From Metallyticus violacea (taxonomy: Eukaryota > Arthropoda > Insecta > Mantodea > Metallyticidae), in assembly GCA_030762175.1 (NCBI GenBank), contig CM060846.1:185372041-185436040 (forward strand): 64,000 bases of DNA, in the 5' to 3' direction. Under the pieces are notes generated by a model that worked only from the letters and a program-made list of their open reading frames with translations, searched no databases and had not been told where the DNA came from. Positions within the stretch are counted from its first letter, which is position 1, and the number at the start of each line of letters is the position of its first letter. This document shows, one piece after another, positions 56,646-64,000 of the stretch. Both the position numbers and the translations under genes were made by a program.

Positions 56646-56805
56646 GCGGTGATTAAGGCATGGCCTTGTAAGTGTGATGTCTGGGGTTTGATTTCCATTA
56701 GGATGTCCTCCCTGACAGATTTTTTCCAGGCTTTCCTCGGCCCCATAAATGGCAAAAAAAATACCCTAAACTTAAGTCTTAGAATGCTTTCCTTTAAAAA
56801 AAAAA
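56640..56805 (+). mobile_element. SINE-1 copy, 3'-shortened, head-to-head with the last
   Basis: Begins GTGATTAAGGCATGGCC, B box GGGTTTGATTTCC, CTCCCTGACAGATTTTTTCC, CCTAAACTTAAGTCTTAG, then ends in an A run where other copies continue. Forms an inverted SINE pair with 56372-56645. Confidence 0.85.
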
Positions 56806-56899
56806 ATCGTTTTTATAGAAGAACAATAAAATACCACTTAAAAATACTTAATAAGTAATAATTTAACATTAAATGTGCATAAAACTAAAGCACTTATTT

Positions 56900-57725
56900 T
56901 TCACTACTGTAATAATAGGCATGAGAATCCAGAAGTAAATGTTACAATTAATGGAGAAGCAATAGAACAGGTTAATCATGTAATTTTCTTGGCAGTCATT
57001 GTTGATCAGTTTCTTTCAAACACCATGTAGACCATATTTATAACAAAGTGAGCACATGCATGTATTTATTAAGGAAATTATCACAAAATTTAAATTCAAA
57101 TAGTCTAAAGTTAGTATATTATGGTTTAATCTATCCATATTTTTGTTATGAAATTGAGGTTTGGGGAAGTACATGTGGGGTAAATATGAATAGACTACTT
57201 ATCCTGCAAAAAATTTGTTTTAGATGTGTATATAAGATAGAAGGGAGAGAATCATATAGAAGTATATTTAAGGAATCAAAAATGTTAACTATAATATCAT
57301 TATATGTGTATAAGGTAGTTGTTATACCACTGAACAAGATAAGATCCTAAACGAGTACTGTCACAAGTATAGCATCTGGATTCAGAAAATTATTATTGTA
57401 TAAATATAAACACAAAAGCTACTGAAAGAGATCCAAGAGTTATTGTAACATTTTGTGTAATAAACTGCCACTATCAATTAAAAGTCAAGGAGGTAAAAAG
57501 TTCCAAACAGAATTTAAAAACTTCTTGAGAGATAAATGAATTGTAAATATGTACATAAAATATAGCTGAATGTAATTTGTTATAGTATGAATGGAAATGC
57601 CCAAGTATTATATGAGGTAAATTTGCCTCTTGTTCTTAAATTGTTTGGTGTATCAATGTATTTTGTGGTTGTATTTTGACAATGATTGCTGAAATTCAAG
57701 TGTAGAGTCTTATGGTCTGCAATAA

Positions 57726-57787
<62 letters not shown>
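56900..57787 (+). mobile_element. LINE C-terminal fragment with (ATT)n tail
   Basis: Plus strand 57048-57350: STCMYLLRKLSQNLNSNSLK, LVYYGLIYPYFCYEIEVWGS, then LLILQKICFRCVYKIEGRES, the post-RT region of Jockey/CR1-type elements (YxxLIxxxxxYGxxxWG, LQKKAxRxI). Further GKKFQTEFKNFLRD near 57500. The end GTCTGCAATAAAAG runs into (ATT)n at 57730-57787, a LINE-style 3' tail. 5'-truncated. Confidence 0.8.
57730..57787. repeat. (ATT)n microsatellite, LINE tail
   Basis: About 19 ATT units directly after a CAATAAA-type end. Confidence 0.97.
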
Positions 57788-57788
<1 letters not shown>

Positions 57789-57789
57789 G

Positions 57790-58115
57790 TGTGCCTCAGG
57801 AATATAAATGGGCATTCAACACTAATTAAACATTCACAGAGAATGTGGGAAATAAATCTGAAATGTGACTTTCAGAAATCATTGCATATGAACCTGTTTG
57901 CAAGTTAAGTACTTCCAAATGGCAAAATTACGGCAGTTAAGAGTATTTATAAAGTCATCTGAACAAAACTTGCAGTGTAACTTTTGATCAAACCAGAATA
58001 AATGTCACAAAAGTTAACTCCAAGTGAGTTAAAAGCATACCTTTTCAGCAATTCAAGCAATTTAACTGGTTGGTAATGTTACTTAACATATAAAATGCCC
58101 ATTATAATCATAATA
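57790..58115. other. Unassigned
   Basis: No feature supported. Confidence 0.4.
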
Positions 58116-58240
58116 ATAGTTATAATTAATTGATATCATTGTATGATTCAGTTGAACTACACACTCTTAAAGCTTTACTTACTTTTCATAAATGTATGGA
58201 ACTGGTTTCGAGAACATTTAGTTCCCATCTTCAGCCAGAC
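58115..58240 (-). mobile_element. PLE-A 3' terminus, solo
   Basis: Minus strand: a hammerhead-like motif, then GTAAGTAAAGCTTTAAGAGT and GTAGTTCAACTGAATCATAC, the tail shared with 37860, 9520 and (reverse) 6300. No coding part attached. Confidence 0.7.
58197..58237 (-). ncRNA. Hammerhead-like ribozyme motif
   Basis: Helix I UGG / CCA; core CUGAAGA, canonical; unpaired U; stem II GGGAAC / UAAAU / GUUCUC (6 pairs, one G-U); GAA; helix III ACCAGU; cleavage residue U. Confidence 0.7.
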
Positions 58241-58244
58241 TGAA

Positions 58245-59150
58245 GTTATAATATTTATTGTTAGTTAGTAAGTTATAATATTTATTGCCAATAGATTTGA
58301 TTACAAATTTCTAACATTATAAAAATAGTTTCTTAATAATTAAAAATAAGATTAAGCCTAAGTAGTGAAAATATTTGTTTATTAGAAATATTTTTAAACT
58401 GGAAAGATTATTTACAGGTTAGTTTACATCCAGACTATACAGACATTTAATGATTAAAAATATTTTTAATTTAGTTTTAAATTTACTTCCAGATTCATTT
58501 AAGAACTTTCAAAAAATAAGACCTTTTTAAAAAATTCTGTTGGAAATAACACAATTAAGCTTGTTAAATGTAAAAAACCGTCCCACTGGATTTAAAGTAA
58601 GCAAAGCATAAGAGTGTGTCAGGCGACAGATTAGATATAATTTATATTGCTTCCAAATGTTTAATTTCATTTTGCAATGTATACAAAATTTAACCTTGCT
58701 AATTTACATTTTTTTTTTTCATATATTTTCTTACTAAACGTTTTATAAAATAATCTGTATTATATCTTGTATAAAAATGGTGGATGTTGTTATTTTTTTC
58801 GCTTTTTCCATTGCAAATATATTGGCCTTATATGCATACAGTGAATATAGTGTTGAAGTTCAATGAATGCATGCTCTTAAATTGAATTATTTTGAACTGA
58901 AATTGCCTGTAGATAGGAATGCAAATGATAAAGTTTTTTCTGTGATACCATTTTGAATGAAAATTTTTATCCTTAACTGGGTGATCAGGTATTCTCAAAT
59001 ATGTTACATATTGTGTAAAAAAGAAAATGTCTAGAGGTAGAATTAACCCTATGGCTTCTTTTGTATTTGGCACATTTCCATTGTTTTCCCAACTAGAGAA
59101 ATGATTTTGCAATTATTTTATGAGAAAATCACTCAAATTAACTAGTTTTA
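58245..59150. other. Unassigned
   Basis: Minus strand near 58650-58550 has an open stretch (YLICRLTHSYALLTLNPVGR) that I do not recognise. Confidence 0.35.
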
Positions 59151-60074
59151 CTCCACTTGCTTGGACATGTTTCAAAAGTTATTGCCTTCATCATACCATG
59201 GTTCCACTGTCAGCTTCCCAGCATGGTATTAAAATGTTGCTCTGTAGATTTTATGGATTTAGTAATGAGCTCAATGTTGTTTGAAAATTAACTAAATTTT
59301 CTTTGTTTTTGTTTATAAATATATTTTCTCTTGATGCTAATTCTATAGTTTTTTAAAGAGCTTTAAAGAGTTTAGGTTCATTTTGGAATTTGTGTGTTTA
59401 TTTTTTTGCCAGAAATGGTATGCTACTGCTGATTTCTTTATATGTTTATATATTCCATTTCTTGCCTGTTCCTTAAACTGTAGGGTAATGTATCTTATTG
59501 TTTTGCCTATATATTTCATATTGCAGTCATTGCAACTGATTTTGTAAATGCCTAATTTTTTTCTGACAGAATTTTGTATTTTGTGTTGGTAGGAGGTTTT
59601 TTAAATTGTATTCGTTTACTGGAGCCAAAATAAAGTTTGCATCTTTAAAAATCTGCATTTTTGGTGCATCTATGGATGGAATGTGAATTTTTTGTACATA
59701 TGATCTTCTTTGTAGCATTTTAGTGTATGATGTCAATTAGTTGTTTTTGTTTTTTTAATTTTTGTATTTTCCTATCAACCAGTTCTATTATGTAGTCATT
59801 TTTTTCACTATATCTATGATTTTTTGGTATTGGGATTAGTATTCTGTCTTACTTATTGGTAGGTTTTTAATCTGAATGTGAAGGTGTTGATTATTGTGAG
59901 TTTATGTTGTTGATGTAATTATATGTATAAGTATCTTTTCTGAATATGCCCAATTCCCCACTATATTGTCATTTTTTATAATTTTTATATCCAGGAAGAG
60001 AAGAACCTTGTTGTTTCCTAATTCCATTGTGAATTTAATCATGCTGTCTTGTAGGTTGAGTAGTTTTATTGCAT

Positions 60075-60865
60075 AGTTAATTAGTTATTAATAGTAAGAA
60101 TATGATTTAGAACTGAGCAATATAATAAATATAGCTATAGAAAATGGTTTCAAACAAGAAGTGGTATATAAGAAAATAAATAGAGCTAGGAACAAAAAAA
60201 AGAATCAAAGACATCAGTACTGTTATTCCTAACAAGGAAGAAAATAGAATGTACCAAAAATTCACATACCATCCATCAACCTTCTACAAATTCCAAAAGA
60301 TTTCAAAAAACAAAACATTATTTTAGCTCGAAAAAACAGTTACTCCATAAAAAATATACTAAATTCTAAACTAAAAGAGGACATTCCTCAAGAAAACAAA
60401 TCAGGAATATATCAGATAGTATGTATCGATTGTGAAAAAATTTACATAGGAAAGACTAAAAGAAACATAGAAACACAAGCAAAAGAACACATCAGGAACA
60501 TAAAACAAAGCCAGGAAGAAAAATCAGCAGTAGCTTGGCATTTTTGGAATGAAAAACATAATATAAACAGGAATCCCAAACTACTTAAAAACATTACAGG
60601 GAAAACAGAACTCGCTGTCTGGGAAAACATTTATATCTGGAAGAACAAATGTAGTGTTTTCAACTTTGAAATCCCACCAAGTGACTTCTTAATACAGAAG
60701 TTCATCCAACTGCCACCAGAGACAAACCAAACCACCACGAAGAACAAGGCCGGCAGTCCAACTGGAGCTAAAGATGGGAGCGATTAGCTCCAGAAACTTA
60801 GTTTTCCTCTTTTAAAAACTATTAGTGATGTAAGTGTTACAAAGTCGACTAAGTTATTCTAAAGC
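60075..60865 (+). mobile_element. PLE-A copy 7, nested insertion with 10-bp TSD
   Basis: Flanked by TTTATTGCAT at 60065-60074 and 60866-60875. Plus strand: AIENGFKQEVVYKKINRAR, HIPSI and ILARKNSYSIKNILNSKLKE, SGIYQIVCIDCEKIYIGKTK, KEHIRNIKQ, SAVAWHFWNEKHNIN, LAVWENIYIWKNK, FNFEIPPSDFLIQKFI, then a ribozyme. One frameshift near 60225; the nuclease is otherwise open. 5'-truncated: no RT. Confidence 0.9.
60764..60807 (+). ncRNA. Hammerhead-like ribozyme motif
   Basis: Helix I GGAG / UUCC; core CUAAAGA (G5 changed to A); stem II closed by U-A, GG(G)AGC / GAUUA / GCUCC with a bulged G; GAA; helix III AC-UUA-GU; cleavage residue U. Fold excellent, but the G5 change should kill or weaken cleavage. 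Confidence 0.68.
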
Positions 60866-61359
60866 TTTATTGCATCCTCTTTTCATTTACTATTGCAAAG
60901 ACATCATCCGTATAATGGAACCAATGTTTGTATATGTGTGGGAAAGCATCAACTAATTTTGTTTCTAAGAAACTCATGTTTATATCTGCCAAGAAGTCGG
61001 AGTGGATTTCTCATTGCTAGACCATTTTTTTGTGTATAGATATTATCTCTGTGAAGTAGGTTTGGTTCATGCAAAATTTTGTGAGGTTTAGACTTTTTTC
61101 TATTACTTCGCCAGATATGTTTATCTCAGTTTAGATATTTCTTTATGATAATTAGTAGTTTTTCTTTGGGGATACTAGGAAACGAGAGACCACATCATAA
61201 GAAACTAGCAAATTTCTGTTTTCCAACTTCATGTGTCTGATTTTTTTTATTAGTTCTGTTGAATATTTTATTCTTGATAAAGTATTAAATTTATGTAAAA
61301 GGTAATGGGCTAAATTTTATGTGGGTAAATTTATTATTTAGAGACCTATAGTAAACAGC

Positions 61360-61760
61360 CATATCTCAGTGAATAACTTCTCCATCTTAACCACAGGAGA
61401 AAATCTGAGCAACAGTTTGAAATTAGGCCTGAAAAGTGAGGAGAATGTAGATCTGTCAGAAAGCTTGCTAAGACTTGGTTAAAAATTATACCTCTTGCAA
61501 TACAAGCTGCAGAAGCCCTGATCACGTTTTTGCTCTAATCTGAAAATTGTGATGAGGGGCTAACAAAGTCAGCAGTCCCTTTCATAGTTTTCACTCTAGC
61601 TGGAAAATTTAAGTTCACTCATTCTGCACAAGTATGAAAAAAAAATCTGTATTTTAACTATAATATTTTGAATTCTATAAAGGATTAACAAATATTAATA
61701 CTGTATACGTGAAAATGAAAATTAAAAGAGGTGGTAGGTTTTTCTTCCAGGGCTGAGTCC
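61360..61760. other. Unassigned
   Basis: No feature, except that 61300-61355 resembles 62318-62375 in direct orientation. Confidence 0.35.
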
Positions 61761-61764
61761 TGAT

Positions 61765-62290
61765 AACCTCAAGGCATGCTGTGCCCCTTCCTGAAGATAT
61801 ATTCAAATTTGGCCAAGTAAAAAATTATATGTGAACCATGACCTACAATCTACAGGCATAATTAAAATATCTGCAATTGCTTCAACTCTAAAATAAAATT
61901 TTTGCATACTAATTACATCAGCTGTTAGCAGTGTTAACAGAAATTAGCTTTTCGCCATTTACAGCAGAAATTCTGAAGCTTGTTTTCACTATAATGTATT
62001 ACAACATAACTGTAACTGGCAGCTTTCTATACCTGTGACCCAGGTTTAAAAGATCATGTTCATTGTGGATATATCTAGGGGTCAGTTTTAATAACCCTGC
62101 ACTATTAAGATTATTTAATGCTCTTTTAATACAAACTAAATATTCAGCACAGTAAATCCATTTTGTGGTTGAAAAAAGTAGAAATTTTAATACATCTAAA
62201 ATTTTGTAGCCTTGTAGCATTTTATAAATTAAATTATAAGATTAAATGCATATAAAACTAAACATTGTTTAGATGCAAATTTGTCTTGGT
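61765..62290 (-). repeat. Dispersed repeat R1, copy 2
   Basis: Direct copy of 36410-36935. The minus frame 62220-61999 (LQGYKILDVLKFLLFSTTKW, CIKRALNNLNSAGLLKLTPR, YIHNEHDLLNLGHRYRKLP) is open over 73 residues. Family unknown. Confidence 0.7.
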
Positions 62291-62339
62291 ATTTAATAAA
62301 TTATTAGATTTATTAAAAGGTAATTTGCTAAATTTTATA

Positions 62340-62660
62340 TGGATGAATTTATTGCATAGAGATCTATAGTAAACCGGGATTTGCTAATTTCTTAAGATGT
62401 GATCTTTCTGTTTCCTAACATCCACAGAGATAATACTAATTATTGTAAAGAAATGGTTAACTTGAATAAATAAATCTACCTGGAGAAGTAATAGAACAAT
62501 GTCTAAACCTCACAAAATATTTCATTTGTCAAACCTACTTCACATTCAGAGGTAATATCTATATACAAAAGTAATAGTCTAGCAATGGAAAATGCACTAA
62601 TACCATTCTTGGCGGGTATGTACATAATTTTTAGAAACAAAATTACTTGATGTTTTTCAA
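62340..62660 (+). mobile_element. PLE-A RT fragment
   Basis: Plus strand: pieces matching QTYFTFRGNIYxQKSNSLAM-like sequence and NALIPFLAGMYI near 62590-62625 (consensus SGLAMGNPLSPxLAxxFM), then FRNKIT. Homologous to the minus-strand stretch 60960-61240 of copy 6. Confidence 0.6.
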
Positions 62661-62869
62661 CATATGTCCAAATGTGACAGTGCTAAGCTAGCGGTAGAGG
62701 TGTAAGGAAGTGTATGAGTGTGCTCTTGGTTAGTTAAAGGAAAAAAGACATAAAGAACAATGGGACTGGATCTTGTAATATACAGAGTCTGGGTAGGAGC
62801 ATTTATAGCTAGAAGATGCAAGTAGTTAGGAAATAAAAATGAAAAGAAAGAAAAGAAGGATACTAAGAT

Positions 62870-64000
62870 TATGACCTTTTATTTTGGTGATATTATTAGT
62901 GATTGGTGGGGTAGTGGTGAACTCTGGGTAAGTGGACAGGGGGCATGTTTGGAAAAAACACTCACAGAATGCATGGTCTGGAGGAGATACTTGGTGATCA
63001 AGTAAATGCAGCTGTTCAGAATCTTTTTTTTTTTATTCGTTTTATTTAAGGATGCTCTTTAACATCTCAGTTCATCAGCTTCCCATTCAATTCCGGGTTT
63101 GAAATGGCCAACAAATTTTGCTCAGAGGCCTCTTCTTTCAACCTTGAAGTTCTTTTTCGTGCCATAAATGTACAACATGGGACCCACGGCTTTACTTCCC
63201 TTCTGAAGGAAGCCATACTTAGGATTTATATGCCTGAAAAAATCCATCCATCCTGACCGCAGTTGTTCAGAAGATGAAACAAGAAATAAAAGTGGAAGTT
63301 AAGGACATGAAGGAAGAAATCGATGAAATGAAAGCAAGAATAAACAAATTAGAGAAGAAATATCGCAAGTTCAATTTATAATTCATCTGTTTGGAAGAAT
63401 GATGAAATGTCTGGGCCATACAAGATTTGCATGAAATTTCCTAATGGAAATTGAAGCTAAAATTAGGAGGATGGGAAATTGCAAATGCCTTTCATTTAGG
63501 GAGAAAAATAGGAAGAAGGGTGATAATAGTAAAGTTTATGAACATGGGCATTGTCTACAAGATCTTGCACAGGTCAAAGAAACTGAAAGGGTAATATATC
63601 TTTAAAAGCAAGGATTTATGATTTAAAGAATTGGAGAAAAAGCTCATAATAGCTTTTAGGGTTAACTGAAACATTGAGAGATAATGAAAGCATAAGTTTT
63701 ACGTGTTTTAATGGGGAAAGGTGGTGTGAAGCAAATGAGCAAGGGTAGAGTATCCGAAGGTGTGGGTGCATTAATAAGCAATGAATTGATAACGTGAGAT
63801 TAAAGAGGAAATCTGGAGTGGTTGGGGTTATGTAATTAATAATTAAAAAGCTAGCATTATGTGTGGGGATTGTTGACAATCTGCCCAGAATCTCCCAGCT
63901 CCACAAACCCCTGATCTCTTTCAGTATTTAGAATTTGAAATGGAGAAAATCAAGTCGGATATGCCAGAGACTGAGTTTGTTTTTCTTCAGGATTTTAATG
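62870..64000 (+). mobile_element. LINE ORF1-like and endonuclease start, runs off window
   Basis: Coil KQEIKVEVKDMKEEIDEMKA with RINKLEKKY (63280-63365); WEIANAFHLGRKIGRRVIIV (63470-63530), parallel to 19440-19520; RSKKLKG near 63570; at the right edge EFVFLQDFN, equal to the start of the endonuclease GDFN block. Split by a SINE-2. Frames broken. Confidence 0.7.
63023..63258 (-). mobile_element. SINE-2 copy, head truncated, 14-bp TSD
   Basis: Inverted copy missing the tRNA head. TSD GCAGCTGTTCAGAA (63009-63022) and GCAGTTGTTCAGAA (63259-63272). Left end has a poly-T run, i.e. the A tail. Confidence 0.9.

Larger units (their letters stand above)
59150..61350 (-). mobile_element. PLE-A copy 6, interrupted by a second PLE
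   Basis: Minus strand from about 61350: N-terminal RT remains, IYTKKWSSNEKSTPTS-like SGLAMxNPLS equivalent near 61020, HWFHYTDDVFAIVNEKR (60930-60885), then the insertion, then DAIKLLNLQDSMIKFTMELG (60075-60015), LFLDIKIIK, linker, APVNEYNLKNLLPTQ, the degraded GIY-YIG, and a decayed hammerhead-like end at 59165-59215. Frames broken. Confidence 0.8.

Noticed and set aside
59165..59215. Hammerhead at the end of PLE-A copy 6
   Set aside because: GAAACATGTC is present, but the core reads UAUGAUGA and helix I pairs poorly; treated as decayed.

Overview
The window is eukaryotic nuclear DNA: AT-rich, intron-bearing, full of dead transposons, tRNA-headed SINEs and microsatellites, with no bacterial gene packing. 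The mix of many GIY-YIG Penelope-like elements (PLEs), I/Jockey-like LINEs, piggyBac, mariner and hAT fits an invertebrate animal. An arthropod, perhaps a chelicerate, is my guess; the sequence does not prove it.

One host gene is visible, on the + strand: exons at 18390-18608, 30741-30926 and 32534-32876, with matching splice phases and a possible last exon at 55635. It encodes a helical, BAR-like region followed by a Pro/Tyr-rich tail. Its helical part recalls the fungal Pil1/Lsp1 (eisosome) BAR family. A decayed partial copy of the third exon lies at 31608-31717.

Nearly everything else is mobile DNA. Two PLE lineages occur. PLE-A (RT with YVDD plus a C-terminal GIY-YIG nuclease) lies at 4.5-9.6, 13.5-14.2, 37.1-37.9, 43.1-45.1, 47.7-48.2, 53.3-55.6 and 58.1-62.7 kb. 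PLE-B (RT with KGTAMGT and IDDIF motifs) lies at 0.7-1.7, 18.7, 21.5-23.9 and probably 46.5 kb. LINE pieces are at 2.9-4.1, 9.9, 19.0-20.8, 24.3-27.5, 57.0-57.8 and 62.9-64 kb. DNA transposons are piggyBac (11.1-12.9), mariner (15.8-16.9), another DDE element (35.5-36.0), hAT (48.2-49.3) and a MITE (24.0). At least four SINE families are present, many with clear target-site duplications (TSDs).

The most notable system is the PLE-A set. Just downstream of the GIY-YIG frame, copies carry hammerhead-ribozyme-like motifs: core (C/U)UGANGA, stem II hairpin, GAA, a tiny palindromic helix III such as ACUAGU or ACAUGU, and a closing helix I. I find ten with an acceptable fold, on both strands, plus several decayed ones. 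Many show an unpaired U before stem II. PLE-A copies are repeatedly arranged head-to-head as inverted pairs, including one palindrome with arms of about 1 kb that are almost identical. PLE-terminus fragments also occur as tiny insertions of 47 and about 104 bp with flanking duplications, and one PLE is nested inside another with a 10-bp TSD.
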